DNA of 64,000 bases from assembly GCA_002347035.1 (NCBI GenBank), contig DEAM01000005.1, positions 131,948 through 195,947 of the forward strand. The letters are read 5' to 3'. Below, piece after piece: positions 50,386-59,581 of this stretch (its first letter is position 1; every line of letters starts with the position of its first letter). A program made the position numbers and the translations under genes. The notes below the pieces were generated by a model. It was not told where the DNA came from. It did no database searches and saw nothing but the letters and a program-made list of their open reading frames with translations. Origin of the DNA: Gemmatimonadales bacterium UBA2982. GTDB taxonomy: Bacteria > Gemmatimonadota > Gemmatimonadetes > Longimicrobiales > Gaopeijiaceae.

Positions 50386-50984
50386 AGATCAAGTCTGTGG
50401 AGTATGCAGGAACTATCGCTAGCCCTGGACGCACATCCTTCGAGATGCTGCCCCAAATAGCGTTTTCTGGCCGAAGCAACGTCGGTAAATCTTCTCTGAT
50501 TAATAGGCTATTACGACGCACTCGCAAGAAAATTGCTCACGTATCCAGTACTCCCGGAAAGACACAAGCCCTAAATTTCTATCGGGTTAATAAAGATATA
50601 TTTTTCGTGGATCTTCCAGGATATGGCTATGCACGCGTTCCAGAAGCGACCCGGACCACTTGGGCCAAACTCATCGAATGGTATCTGGGTGAATATAGCC
50701 AGGTACTAGGTGTGGTTCACTTGGTAGACGCACGCCACCCACCGACAAAGCACGACCACAGCATGGTTGAGTATTTGGCTGAAATCGGAATTCCGACACT
50801 CATCGTCCTAACCAAGATTGACAAGCTGAAGCGAAGCGAACGTGACGCCTCAATCACACGGGCCATAGATGCGCTAAAGGTTAATCACGCCCAACTGCTC
50901 CCATTCTCTTCGAAGACTGGTGAAGGCCGAGATACGTTGCTTAAAGCCCTCGCGGAACTCATGAGGATGGAGGAGGAAAACTAA
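50382..50984 (+). CDS. engB: Ribosome biogenesis GTPase EngB/YsxC
   Basis: EngB assists 50S subunit assembly. The 200-aa P-loop GTPase has G1 GRSNVGKSSLINRLL, the G2 T in STPGKTQALNFY, G3 DLPGYGYARVPE, G4 LTKIDKLKR and G5 in PFSSKTGEG. Length is typical. The ATG overlaps the lon stop. It is the last gene of the forward block and converges with the sigma54 activator gene. Confidence 0.96.
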   Translation: MKIKSVEYAGTIASPGRTSFEMLPQIAFSGRSNVGKSSLINRLLRRTRKKIAHVSSTPGKTQALNFYRVNKDIFFVDLPGYGYARVPEATRTTWAKLIEWYLGEYSQVLGVVHLVDARHPPTKHDHSMVEYLAEIGIPTLIVLTKIDKLKRSERDASITRAIDALKVNHAQLLPFSSKTGEGRDTLLKALAELMRMEEEN

Positions 50985-50998
50985 TAGATACTACTGGG

Positions 50999-51045
50999 TT
51001 CATTCGATCCCAATTGGTCTTCTCGGGGTTGCTTTTACGAATGAA
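50999..51045. repeat. Inverted repeat in the engB/activator convergence
   Basis: Arms TTCATTCG (50999-51006) and CGAATGAA (51038-51045) are perfect complements separated by 31 bases, in the gap between two convergent genes. It could form a long hairpin in either transcript, but the loop is large. Confidence 0.3.
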
Positions 51046-51074
51046 TGGAAACGAAGAGTAGACAAAATTAGGGC

Positions 51075-52658
51075 TCAAGCATGCACTCCATACTTAGCAA
51101 TCTTACGGTAAAGAGTCCGCTCACCGATCCCGAGCAGTTCAGCCGCCTTCCGTCTATTCCCACCAACCTCCCTCAGGGCCGCCCCGATGGCCTGTTGCTC
51201 CATGTCCTCGATAGTCATACCCAGCCTGAAGACGACGAGTCCCGGCTCTTCTATGACTGAATGACTCTCTGACAGAGTAGGCGTATCAAATCTTGACTCC
51301 GGCTTGTAACTGGGAGCTTTAATCTCCTCGGTTCCATCTGTACCTGCACTCACGTGCCCCACCACTGCCGCATTATCGAGTTGAATTTCACCTCCACTTT
51401 GGTACAACTCAAAATCTCGCCTTAAATCATCCATATCTACCCGAAGCTCGACTAGTGTACGGAATACGAATTCAAGTTCAGGGCGGAGAGCTCGAGGCTC
51501 GCGATCACTCTTTTCTTTCACCACTGATATCGGCAGAAGTGAAATCCCCTGCCCTTGACGCACCTCAGCCGGAATGTCTTCAGGTCGAATCACGCGTCCT
51601 GGCGCTAGCACAACCATGGACTCGACGAGGTTCTTCAGTTCCCTGATGTTACCCGGCCACGAGTATTTCGACAGTATCTGCATTGCCTCCGTAGAAATTC
51701 CAGGAAACTCTTGATCCTGATAGGCTGAGACGTCACGCACGAAAGACTCTACCAGCAGCGGCACATCCTCCTGGCGCTCGCGAAGCGGTGGAAGTTCGAT
51801 GTTCAGCACGTTTAAGCGGAAAAACAGGTCTCTTCTAAAATCCCCGATAGAGACGAGCTGGCGCAGATCCTGATTGGTTGCGGCAATGATCCTGACATCG
51901 ACTTTAATAGCTCTCTCGCCACCCACCCGGTGGAATTCCCGCTGCTCCAGAACTCTCAATAACTTGGTCTGAGTAGCAAGGGGCATATCTCCGATCTCAT
52001 CGAGAAATATCGTACCCCCTTCCGATAGCTCGAAAAGACCTTTGCGTGCATCGATTGCCCCGGTGAAGGCACCCTTTTCGTGACCGAAAAGTTCCGACTC
52101 GAGAAGTGTCTCTGAGAGTGCTACGACATTCACCGCAATAAATGGCTTATGTCTGCGAGGTGAAAGCGCGTGGATACCCCTAGCTACCAGTTCCTTGCCC
52201 GTCCCAGATTCCCCAGTCACTAGGACTGTAGAGGTAACAGGAGCGATTTGCACTACACGTTCAAGCATTTGGAGTATCGCATCGGTTTCGCCGATGATCC
52301 CCGTTAGTTCCCGCAACCTCTGTCGGTCAATGATTCTCCCGCCGAGCAGAACAACATCCACGACTGAAGCCGACCGCTTGAAGACCTCATCAAATTGCGA
52401 TGCCTGGGCTGGTGATACCGTCTCGGCCTCGCTAATTGCGAATACGGGCACGCGCAATTCTTCCTGCGCCTGCATCAAGAGAAATTTGGTCTCATCAACC
52501 GTCGCACTAGTAAGCACTAGGAGGACAGCTTCTGAATCCTGAAGGCTTTCATTAGTTGTCACCAAGTCAGTCTCGTACCCTGCTTTCTTAAAACCGTCCC
52601 TAAGTGCACCAGCCTTGGATAGGTTGTGCGTCGAGATTAGGACGCGCCCGTCTGTCAT
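51075..52658 (-). CDS. Sigma54-dependent activator with pseudo-receiver domain
   Basis: This 527-aa protein activates transcription with sigma54. The N-terminal 115 residues fold like a response-regulator receiver, but the phosphorylatable Asp and the acidic pair are replaced (RVLISTHN, AVLLVLTSAT, VFAISEAE). The central AAA+ domain has Walker A GESGTGKELVARGIHA, the sigma54 contact loop GAFTGA intact, Walker B GGTIFLDEIGDM and the conserved FYRLNV-like FFRLNVLNIELPPLRER region. The C-terminus has a Fis-type helix-turn-helix (AALREVGGNRRKAAELLGI). A long linker (about 385-485) has low-complexity stretches. How it is switched on is unknown. It overlaps mogA by four bases. Confidence 0.92.
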   Translation of the reverse strand: MTDGRVLISTHNLSKAGALRDGFKKAGYETDLVTTNESLQDSEAVLLVLTSATVDETKFLLMQAQEELRVPVFAISEAETVSPAQASQFDEVFKRSASVVDVVLLGGRIIDRQRLRELTGIIGETDAILQMLERVVQIAPVTSTVLVTGESGTGKELVARGIHALSPRRHKPFIAVNVVALSETLLESELFGHEKGAFTGAIDARKGLFELSEGGTIFLDEIGDMPLATQTKLLRVLEQREFHRVGGERAIKVDVRIIAATNQDLRQLVSIGDFRRDLFFRLNVLNIELPPLRERQEDVPLLVESFVRDVSAYQDQEFPGISTEAMQILSKYSWPGNIRELKNLVESMVVLAPGRVIRPEDIPAEVRQGQGISLLPISVVKEKSDREPRALRPELEFVFRTLVELRVDMDDLRRDFELYQSGGEIQLDNAAVVGHVSAGTDGTEEIKAPSYKPESRFDTPTLSESHSVIEEPGLVVFRLGMTIEDMEQQAIGAALREVGGNRRKAAELLGIGERTLYRKIAKYGVHA

Positions 52659-53161
52659 AACGATTCCGCTGGAGGTCTATGCGGTGCATCATCACCGACA
52701 AGCAGAGCTATCGCGTGCTTGAGCAACGGCTGCACTACAGCAAGACCATCTGAAACACCGCCGGGGCTGCCTGGCAAGTTCACAATAAGAGTGCTCCCTC
52801 GCATTCCCGCTACACCACGAGATAAGACAGAGTACGGGGTTGCTTCAAGGCCACGTCTCCGGATTTCTTCTGCGATTCCTGGAGCCTCACGCTCAATCAC
52901 CGACCGGGTAGCCTCTGGAGTCACATCTCTTGGAGAAAAACCAGTTCCGCCTGTAGTAAGGATCAGGTTCAGATCGAGTGAACCAGCATCCGCCCATTCA
53001 AGAAGAAGTGGCACAATTGCAGATGTTTCGTCGGGCACTAGATCGCGTACGGATACTGTATAACCGCAAGCTCCGCACCATTCCTCAATGGTGTTCCCAC
53101 TCCGGTCCTCCTGCGCTCCCCGAGCACATCTATCGCTTACCGTCAGGATTCCTACACGCAT
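52655..53161 (-). CDS. Molybdopterin adenylyltransferase-like protein (MogA/MoaB)
   Basis: This 168-aa protein belongs to the MogA/MoaB family, which adenylylates molybdopterin before MoeA adds molybdenum. Motifs are ILTVSDRCARGAQEDRSG, LILTTGGTGFSPRDVTPEAT and TLIVNLPGSPGGVSDGLAV. MogA and MoaB cannot be told apart safely from sequence. It lies four bases from gcvT and shares ATGA with the activator gene. MoeA is at 8093. Confidence 0.9.
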   Translation of the reverse strand: MRVGILTVSDRCARGAQEDRSGNTIEEWCGACGYTVSVRDLVPDETSAIVPLLLEWADAGSLDLNLILTTGGTGFSPRDVTPEATRSVIEREAPGIAEEIRRRGLEATPYSVLSRGVAGMRGSTLIVNLPGSPGGVSDGLAVVQPLLKHAIALLVGDDAPHRPPAESL

Positions 53162-53165
53162 GGTC

Positions 53166-54275
53166 TTAACGCCTTATCGAACCTTCGGTATAAAAAGGTG
53201 GCCGCACGACAACGCCATCTAGCATGCGACCACGCGCATTCACCTGAAGCTCTGTCCCCTGAGCTGAAAGGTGGGCGGGTACGTAGCCCATCCCGATTCC
53301 GACACCTAGACTAGGGCTCACTGTACCACTCGTCAGAGCTCCAACAATCTCACCACCTGACAAGATTGGATAACCTGACCTTGGAAATCCTCTTCCCTCA
53401 AATACCAACCCAACTAGGCAGCGCGCTAGACCTATTCTCTTTTGTGTGAGCAGCGCATCACGACCAATAAAATCGCGCTCCTCAAGCTTGGTGATCCACC
53501 CAAGACCTGCCTCTAGGGGGGTGTGCTCTTCGTCGAGTTCATTGCCATAAAGGGCATAGCCCATCTCTAGTCGGAGGGAATCTCGTGCCCCCAGGCCAGC
53601 GGGAACCAAACCGTAGCTTGAGCCTTCTTGCATTAGCGAGGTCCAAAGCGCCAAAGCTTGATGAGCCAACACGTAAAGCTCGAATCCATCTTCACCAGTA
53701 TAGCCCGTAGCACTGATGGTAGCCGGGATCCCCGAAATCTCACCCTCTAGGAACCGATAATACCCGATGCGCTCGAGATCCACTGATGAAAGTGGTGTAA
53801 GGATCTGACGGGCTGCAGGACCTTGAAGAGCTAGCAGTGCGGTGTCGACTGATACATCCTCTAATTCAGCGTCTAGATCATCGGCGTGGGACACGATCCA
53901 AGTCCAGTCTTTCCTAAGGTTTGAGGCGTTTACAACCAGCATAAACCGATCAGGAAACCTGTACACCAACAAATCGTCTAACACCCCTCCAGATTCTAGG
54001 CACATAGCCGAGTACTGGGCCTGACCGATTGCGATCCGTGAAGGGTCGTTAATTGAGATCCTCTGAACTAGAGTCAGAGCATCAGGCCCACGGACAACAA
54101 ACTCACCCATATGAGATACGTCAAAGAGACCGGCCCGCTGCCGAACAATCCTATGCTCCTCAGTAATGCCCGTGGGGTACTGCACGGGCATTCCAAAGCC
54201 GGCAAACGGAACAATCTTGCCCCCAAGTCTTACGTGCTCATCAAAGAGCGCCGTCTGTCTCAGTTCCTCACTCAT
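53166..54275 (-). CDS. gcvT: Glycine cleavage system T protein (aminomethyltransferase)
   Basis: GcvT transfers the methylene group from the H-protein-bound glycine residue to tetrahydrofolate. The 369-aa protein has LFDEHVRLGGKIVPFAGFGMPVQY, seen as GGKIVPFAGFGMPVQY, GLFDVSHMGEFVVRG, TGYTGEDGFELYV, GLGARDSLRLEMGYALYGNELDE in parts, and GALTSGTVSPSLGVGIGMGYV. The other glycine cleavage genes gcvH and gcvP are absent from the window. It overlaps argF by four bases. Confidence 0.95.
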   Translation of the reverse strand: MSEELRQTALFDEHVRLGGKIVPFAGFGMPVQYPTGITEEHRIVRQRAGLFDVSHMGEFVVRGPDALTLVQRISINDPSRIAIGQAQYSAMCLESGGVLDDLLVYRFPDRFMLVVNASNLRKDWTWIVSHADDLDAELEDVSVDTALLALQGPAARQILTPLSSVDLERIGYYRFLEGEISGIPATISATGYTGEDGFELYVLAHQALALWTSLMQEGSSYGLVPAGLGARDSLRLEMGYALYGNELDEEHTPLEAGLGWITKLEERDFIGRDALLTQKRIGLARCLVGLVFEGRGFPRSGYPILSGGEIVGALTSGTVSPSLGVGIGMGYVPAHLSAQGTELQVNARGRMLDGVVVRPPFYTEGSIRR

Positions 54276-55174
54276 CCCATGAGCTCTAACAGAATCGCTT
54301 TCTGGGCGTGAAGGCGGTTCTCTGCCTCATCGAAAACCCGAGATTGGGGTCCGTCAATAACAGAAGCGGTTACTTCTTCTCCTCGATGCGCGGGCAAACA
54401 GTGGAGGAAGATTGCTGAAGAATCCGCTCTCTTCATGAGGGTGTCATCTACGACGAATGTCTCAAAAGCAGCCGCACGCTCTAGCGTCTCATCTTCCTGG
54501 CCCATCGAAGCCCAAACATCAGTTGATACTACATCCGCACCATCAACGGCTTCAGCAGAATCTCTAGTCAAGAGGATTGTCGTGAGACCCCTTGCTCGAT
54601 CCAAAATGTCAGGGTCAGGATCGTAGCCCTCAGGGCACGCTAGCCTTAGCTCGAAGCCAAGTTGAGATGCTGCATTCAGCCACGAGTTAGCCATATTGTT
54701 GCCATCACCAATCCAGGCTATGGTGCGAGCCGAATGTTCTGGACCGAATTCTTCAACCACTGTTTGTAAGTCTGCAATGACCTGGCAGGGATGCAGGAGG
54801 TCTGTCAGAGCATTCACGACAGGGATAGAGGAGTGCTCCGCAAGCTCCTCTACTTCCTCCTGCTTGAAAGTACGAATAATGATCCCATCTACGTAGCGAG
54901 ACAGTACCTTCGCAGTATCGTGCACTCCTTCGCCTCGACCAAGCTGACTATCTTGATCGGACAGAAAAAGTGCGTGCCCTCCAAGTTGTGTCATCGCGAC
55001 TTCAAATGATACGCGTGTGCGTGTCGAGCTCTTTCTGAAAATCATCGCCAGACTCTTTCCAGTGAGCTTTGACACGTCTTCGCCAGACTTCAGGCGGTGA
55101 GCACGCTCGAGAAGATCACTCAGGTCCTGAGCAGTATAATCCGAGATCGCGAGGAAATCCGTATATTTGGCCAT
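54272..55174 (-). CDS. argF: Ornithine carbamoyltransferase
   Basis: ArgF makes citrulline from ornithine and carbamoyl phosphate. The 300-aa protein has the carbamoyl-phosphate motif SSTRTRVSFEVAM, the HPCQVIADLQT region, and the ornithine-side HCLPAHRGEEV, plus the FDEAENRLHAQKAIL end. I chose ATG 55174; a start at 55240 would add 22 residues inside hslU. It leaves a ten-base gap after hslU. No other arginine genes are adjacent. Confidence 0.94.
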   Translation of the reverse strand: MAKYTDFLAISDYTAQDLSDLLERAHRLKSGEDVSKLTGKSLAMIFRKSSTRTRVSFEVAMTQLGGHALFLSDQDSQLGRGEGVHDTAKVLSRYVDGIIIRTFKQEEVEELAEHSSIPVVNALTDLLHPCQVIADLQTVVEEFGPEHSARTIAWIGDGNNMANSWLNAASQLGFELRLACPEGYDPDPDILDRARGLTTILLTRDSAEAVDGADVVSTDVWASMGQEDETLERAAAFETFVVDDTLMKRADSSAIFLHCLPAHRGEEVTASVIDGPQSRVFDEAENRLHAQKAILLELMG

Positions 55175-55184
55175 ATCGTCAGCG

Positions 55185-56657
55185 TCAAAGGATGTAACGG
55201 CTGAGGTCCTCGTCCTCCACAACCCTCCTGAGGTGATCACGCACGAACTGGCGATCGACAGTCAGGGATTTGGAGCCAGACTCCGGAAGCTCAAAGAGGA
55301 CGTCTTCTAGAAGTGTAGTCATCACAGTGTGGAGCCGTCGTGCTCCGATATTCTCCATCCGCTCGTTCAGCTCCGTGGCAATGCGCGCAATTTCCTTGAC
55401 CCCATCCTCTGCAAAACTGATGGTGGCCCCTTCTGTCTCGATTATCGCTCGATACTGTTCAAGCAAAGCATTCTTCGGCTCTTGTAGGATACGCACGAAA
55501 TCCTTTTCACCGAGACTCCGCAGCTCGACTCTAATAGGGAATCGACCCTGAAGCTCCGGAATAAGGTCCGAGGGCTTTGATACGTGAAAGGCGCCGGCTG
55601 CGATAAATAGAATATGGTCGGTGCGAACAAGACCGTACTTTGTGGTTACTGTGGAACCTTCCACGATAGGAAGTAAATCGCGCTGCACTCCCTCACGGCT
55701 GACATCCGGCCCCTGACCACCGCGTTCGCCTGCAACCTTATCAATCTCATCGAGGAACACGATACCCATTTCCTCAGCGCGATAGAGCGCCTCATTTACT
55801 ACAGCATCCATATCGACAAGCTTTTCTAGCTCATCCTGCAAGAGGATGCGTCTCGCTTCAGCCACTGACACAGTCCGCTGCTTTTTCTTCTTAGGCAACA
55901 TGTCCTGAAGCATTTCAGTGAAGTTGTGGTCTACCCCTTCACCTCCCCCCATTGGAATCATCATGCCGTCGATTGAGGCGGATTGGGTCACCTCAATCTC
56001 AATCTGACGATCCTCCAACTTCCCATCCTTTAGGAGCTTCATCAGCTTATCCCTAGTACGTTGCCGCCGCTCAGGAAGCTCTTCGTCATCTTGGGTCTCG
56101 ACCCCATTAGGCCCTGCCACAAAAACCTGGTGTGCCTCCACGCCCTGAGCAGTCTCAGGATTTGTCGCGGGGAGCAGTAGATCGAGAAGCCTCTCTTCCA
56201 CGCGACCTTCAGCGAGCTCCTGGACATCGTATTCCCTGTCAGCACGAACCAAATTGATTGAGATGTCGACGAGATCTCGAATCATTGACTCGACATCCCG
56301 CCCGACATACCCAACCTCAGTAAACTTTGATGCTTCTACCTTCAAAAACGGAGCTCCAGCCAGTCTGGCGAGCCGCCGCGCAATCTCCGTCTTACCAACA
56401 CCTGTAGGACCAATTAGGATCAAATTGCTGGGAGCGATTTCCACGCGCAGTTCTTCATCAACACGTTGCCTTCGCCACCTGTTCCTAAGGACGATAGCGA
56501 CTGACTTCTTCGCATCATCTTGTCCAACAATATACTTATCGAGTTCTGCAACAATCTGATGAGGCGTAAGCTCGTCCAGCCACATGAGATCATCTGATCC
56601 TTCATCTCGAACTTCTGGAGCGGCATCCTTCGTCTGCTCTATCACCTTCGTATTCAC
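55185..56657 (-). CDS. hslU: HslU, ATPase subunit of the HslUV protease
   Basis: HslU is the AAA+ unfoldase for HslV. The 490-aa protein has LTPHQIVAELDKYIVGQDDAKK, seen as LTPHQIVAELDKYIVGQ, Walker A GPTGVGKTEIARRLA, an intermediate (I) domain insertion at about 130-270, Walker B GIVFLDEIDKVAG, and ends with DEDLSRYIL, the conserved C-terminal tail that inserts into HslV to activate it. I chose GTG 56657, overlapping the hslV stop with a GGAGGGGAGG site, over an upstream start at 56717. Confidence 0.96.
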   Translation of the reverse strand: MNTKVIEQTKDAAPEVRDEGSDDLMWLDELTPHQIVAELDKYIVGQDDAKKSVAIVLRNRWRRQRVDEELRVEIAPSNLILIGPTGVGKTEIARRLARLAGAPFLKVEASKFTEVGYVGRDVESMIRDLVDISINLVRADREYDVQELAEGRVEERLLDLLLPATNPETAQGVEAHQVFVAGPNGVETQDDEELPERRQRTRDKLMKLLKDGKLEDRQIEIEVTQSASIDGMMIPMGGGEGVDHNFTEMLQDMLPKKKKQRTVSVAEARRILLQDELEKLVDMDAVVNEALYRAEEMGIVFLDEIDKVAGERGGQGPDVSREGVQRDLLPIVEGSTVTTKYGLVRTDHILFIAAGAFHVSKPSDLIPELQGRFPIRVELRSLGEKDFVRILQEPKNALLEQYRAIIETEGATISFAEDGVKEIARIATELNERMENIGARRLHTVMTTLLEDVLFELPESGSKSLTVDRQFVRDHLRRVVEDEDLSRYIL

Positions 56658-57214
56658 GCCTCCCCTCCATCGTCCCCAAGCTCTAGCACCACGATATCCT
56701 GGTTTGAGTAGATACAAATCTCACCTGCGATTCGAAGTGATTGCTGGACAATGTCCTTCGCATCTAGATCGGAGTTTGCCCTTAAGGCACGGGCAGCAGC
56801 CAGCGCGTACGAACCACCCGAACCAATAGCGAGCACTTCGTCATCCGGCTCAATCACATCACCTGTTCCACTCACTAAGAACAGGTGGTTCTCATCCGCA
56901 ACCGCAAGGAGGGCATCTAGCCGTCGAAGGTATCGATCCATCCTCCAGTCCTTTGCTAGTTCGACGACCGCTTTGGTCATATTAGCTGGGTACCGCTCTA
57001 GCTTCTCTTCCAGCTTTTCGAAGAGTGTAAAAGCATCCGCGACCGCACCGGCAAAGCCTGCAAGGAACTTCCCGTCTTTAAGACCTCGGACCTTTCGGGC
57101 GCTCCCCTTCACGATGGTATCACCCATAGTAACCTGCCCGTCGCCACCCATGGCAACATACCCATCTTTTCGGACCGCAAGCACTGTGGTAGAACGAACT
57201 TCTGGAATGTTCAC
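56654..57214 (-). CDS. hslV: HslV, threonine protease subunit of HslUV
   Basis: HslV is a proteasome-like threonine protease. The 186-aa protein has the core TTVLAVRKDGYVAMGGDGQVTMG, seen as TTVLAVRKDGYVAMGGDGQV, the KVRGLKDGKFLAGFAGAVADAF stretch and the IGSGGSYALAAARAL loop. In E. coli the active Thr follows the initiator Met. Here the first Thr of the TTVLAV core has about eight residues before it (MNIPEVRS), so a short propeptide must be removed. A GTG at 57256 would lengthen it to 22. The stop overlaps the hslU GTG. Confidence 0.93.
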   Translation of the reverse strand: MNIPEVRSTTVLAVRKDGYVAMGGDGQVTMGDTIVKGSARKVRGLKDGKFLAGFAGAVADAFTLFEKLEEKLERYPANMTKAVVELAKDWRMDRYLRRLDALLAVADENHLFLVSGTGDVIEPDDEVLAIGSGGSYALAAARALRANSDLDAKDIVQQSLRIAGEICIYSNQDIVVLELGDDGGEA

Positions 57215-57316
57215 TGGCTTAAGGGGTGAGGGAATCGTTCGCCTAAAAGACAACACGACAATACGGCTAGAACGGTAGGGGCAAGAATGTAACCTGAATG
57301 CTGCCGATATGGCAGC

Positions 57317-58237
57317 TTAGCCCGAGCGTGGGTGTGCCTCCCGGTATACCCGAACCAGCCGCTCCTTGGTCGTATGCGTGTATATTTGCGTGCTAGAAAG
57401 CGATGTGTGTCCCAGTAACTCCTTCACCGCAAGTAGATCTGCACCTGCCTCAAGCATATGTGTCGCAAAGGTGTGCCGGAGAGCGTGTGCAGAAAGACCT
57501 CTCGCACCAGCAACCTTCTCAAAAGAGCGACGGACATTCGCTTGAATCGAACGCCGAGATAGTCGCTTCCCAGTGGCGTTCACCAGCACCGGACCTATGG
57601 TTTGGTCAGCCACTTCAGCTCGACGAATTGAGTAGCGCCTGATGGCTCTAAGCGCTGATTCTGTAAGTGGCACAAGCCGTTCTTTACGCCCCTTGCCCAT
57701 AACCCGGAGCTGCTTGATGTGCTCATCGATGTGTTCAATATCGAGACCATGCAGTTCAGCTAACCTCAGGCCGCTTCCATATAACAACTCTAGAATCACC
57801 AGCATTCTGGTACCAGAAAGCGTGTTCTTAGCAGCTTCGCTCTCAGCGAAGTTGAAAACATCTGTCACATCAGCTTGTGAAAGGTGACCCGGAAGGCGCT
57901 TCTCGATCTTAGGTGCGCTGAGCGTGCCAGCCGGATTCACTGAAATATGATTCTCCCGATGTAAAAAACGGAAGAAGGCACGGGCCGCAGCGAGTTTCCG
58001 AGCCACGGTCCTTCGTGATAATCCTTTCCGGCCGCACCAACCCAAGAAACCTCGTAACGCTAAACGGTCCACTTCAGGATCGGACCAGCGCCAATCTGAC
58101 CTTTCGAGATAGTCGTCAAGGAACTCAATAAGTTGCGACAAATCTAAACGGTACGCTTTGACCGTATTGGACGATAGCTGCCGCTCGTTCGCGAGGTGCT
58201 CAAAGAAATCTCTGACCTCCAGATCAGCTCCTCTCAT
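57317..58237 (-). CDS. Tyrosine recombinase XerC/XerD type
   Basis: This 306-aa site-specific recombinase resolves chromosome dimers at dif sites. The N-terminal SAM-like DNA-binding domain is followed by the catalytic domain with Arg in GSGLRLAEL, Lys in GKGRKERLVPL, HxxR in AHALRHTFATHML, His in LLGHTSLSSTQ and Tyr in IYTHT. It is placed as xerC (codV) in the conserved topA-trmFO-xerC-hslVU order; a second Xer protein is not in the window. No dif-like site was recognised here. Confidence 0.93.
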   Translation of the reverse strand: MRGADLEVRDFFEHLANERQLSSNTVKAYRLDLSQLIEFLDDYLERSDWRWSDPEVDRLALRGFLGWCGRKGLSRRTVARKLAAARAFFRFLHRENHISVNPAGTLSAPKIEKRLPGHLSQADVTDVFNFAESEAAKNTLSGTRMLVILELLYGSGLRLAELHGLDIEHIDEHIKQLRVMGKGRKERLVPLTESALRAIRRYSIRRAEVADQTIGPVLVNATGKRLSRRSIQANVRRSFEKVAGARGLSAHALRHTFATHMLEAGADLLAVKELLGHTSLSSTQIYTHTTKERLVRVYREAHPRSG

Positions 58238-58240
58238 AGG

Positions 58241-59581
58241 CTAGACGATAGCCGCCGTAGCCTCCGGAACCACTTTGAGGCTGTGCTCTTTCATCCAAGC
58301 CAGGAGGTCTGATTGAGCCCTTTCAGCGAGGAGCTCCCTTTTTACCTTCTTATCCCGAACACGCTCTTGAAGTGGATCGACTAAACCCCAATTAGAGTTC
58401 ATCGGCTGAAACTTTCCGGGAGTTGCCTCCCGTAAGTATCTAAAAAGACCGCCAAGCATGGTTGTTGGAGGAGGTACAATAGCCCTTAGTCCACGTAAGA
58501 TGCGCACAAGATTGATTCCGGCCAGGATGCCACTAGCAGCTGACTCAACGTAGCCTTCGACACCTGTCAGTTGACCTGCAAAAATTACGTTCGGTCTATC
58601 ACAAGGAGCGCCGTACTCTGTCAGGCGCTCGGGAAAGTTCAGGTAAGTATTCCTGTGAATGGACCCCCACCTTAAGAACTCTGCATCCGTGAGCCCTGGA
58701 ATCAACCCGAACACCCGACGCTGCTCTCCCACACGTAGCCGTGTTTGGAAGCCGACTATGTTCCACATCTGTCCTGCTCGGTCCTCCCGCCTCAGCTGAA
58801 CTACCGCCCAGGGTCGAGTCCCTGTGCTTGGGTCTATTAAACCAATCGGCTTCATGGGCCCAAATCGAAGTGTATCCACCCCGCGTGATGCCATCACTTC
58901 GATCGGCAGGCAACCTTCAAAATAAGGCACCTTGTCCCAGTCATGTCCCTCGTAAGACTCACCCGACTGAAGAGCTGTAATAAAATTTTCGTATTCGACC
59001 TTGTCCATCGGACAATTCAGATAATCAGCATCCTCATCAAAGCGCCCAGCAGCGAATACGATCGACTCGTCCAAGCTGTCACGGTGCACGATAGGAGCGA
59101 TGGCATCAAAAAAAGCTAACCCTCCGTCTCCGATGAGCGCTTTGATCGATTCGGAAAGCACGTCAGAAGTAAGAGGTCCGGTGGCGATAACCGCAGGGCC
59201 GTCCGGAATCTCCCCACACTCCTCGCGTCGTATTTCAATATTGTCTTCGGCACCTACTGCATCGGTCATCGCGATAGCAAAAAGATTCCGATCAACAGCA
59301 AGGGCGGATCCAGCTGCTACTCTTGATTGGTCCGCGGCTGCCAAGAGAGTAGAACCTAGCGCACGCATCTCCCTCTTAAGCTGACCGTGCGCATTGGCTG
59401 GAGCCTCGCTCTTAAAGGAGTTAGTGCAGACCAATTCACCTAACTGGTCCGACTGATGGGCCTCGGTCATACGAACAGGTCGCATTTCCAGGAGGCGCAC
59501 ACTTAGTCCGGAACGTGCTACGTGAATTGCGGCCTCGCATCCGGCCAGGCCACCTCCTACGACGGTGACCGTATCGCTCAT
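58241..59581 (-). CDS. trmFO: Methylenetetrahydrofolate--tRNA-(uracil-5)-methyltransferase TrmFO
   Basis: TrmFO uses methylene-THF and FAD to methylate U54 in tRNAs. The 446-aa flavoprotein has the dinucleotide-binding TVVGGGLAGCEAAIHVAR, the folate/tRNA part with GELVCTNSFKSEAPANAHGQLK (read as ELVCTNSFKSE) and VIFAGQLTGVEGYVESAASGI. It overlaps topA by four bases and precedes xerC by three. TrmFO rather than TrmA implies folate rather than SAM is the methyl source for m5U54. Confidence 0.96.
   Translation of the reverse strand: MSDTVTVVGGGLAGCEAAIHVARSGLSVRLLEMRPVRMTEAHQSDQLGELVCTNSFKSEAPANAHGQLKREMRALGSTLLAAADQSRVAAGSALAVDRNLFAIAMTDAVGAEDNIEIRREECGEIPDGPAVIATGPLTSDVLSESIKALIGDGGLAFFDAIAPIVHRDSLDESIVFAAGRFDEDADYLNCPMDKVEYENFITALQSGESYEGHDWDKVPYFEGCLPIEVMASRGVDTLRFGPMKPIGLIDPSTGTRPWAVVQLRREDRAGQMWNIVGFQTRLRVGEQRRVFGLIPGLTDAEFLRWGSIHRNTYLNFPERLTEYGAPCDRPNVIFAGQLTGVEGYVESAASGILAGINLVRILRGLRAIVPPPTTMLGGLFRYLREATPGKFQPMNSNWGLVDPLQERVRDKKVKRELLAERAQSDLLAWMKEHSLKVVPEATAAIV

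Noticed and set aside
57305..57325. Hairpin GCTGCC/GGCAGC near the xerC stop
   Set aside because: The stem is short and no T-run follows on either strand, so it was not called as a terminator.
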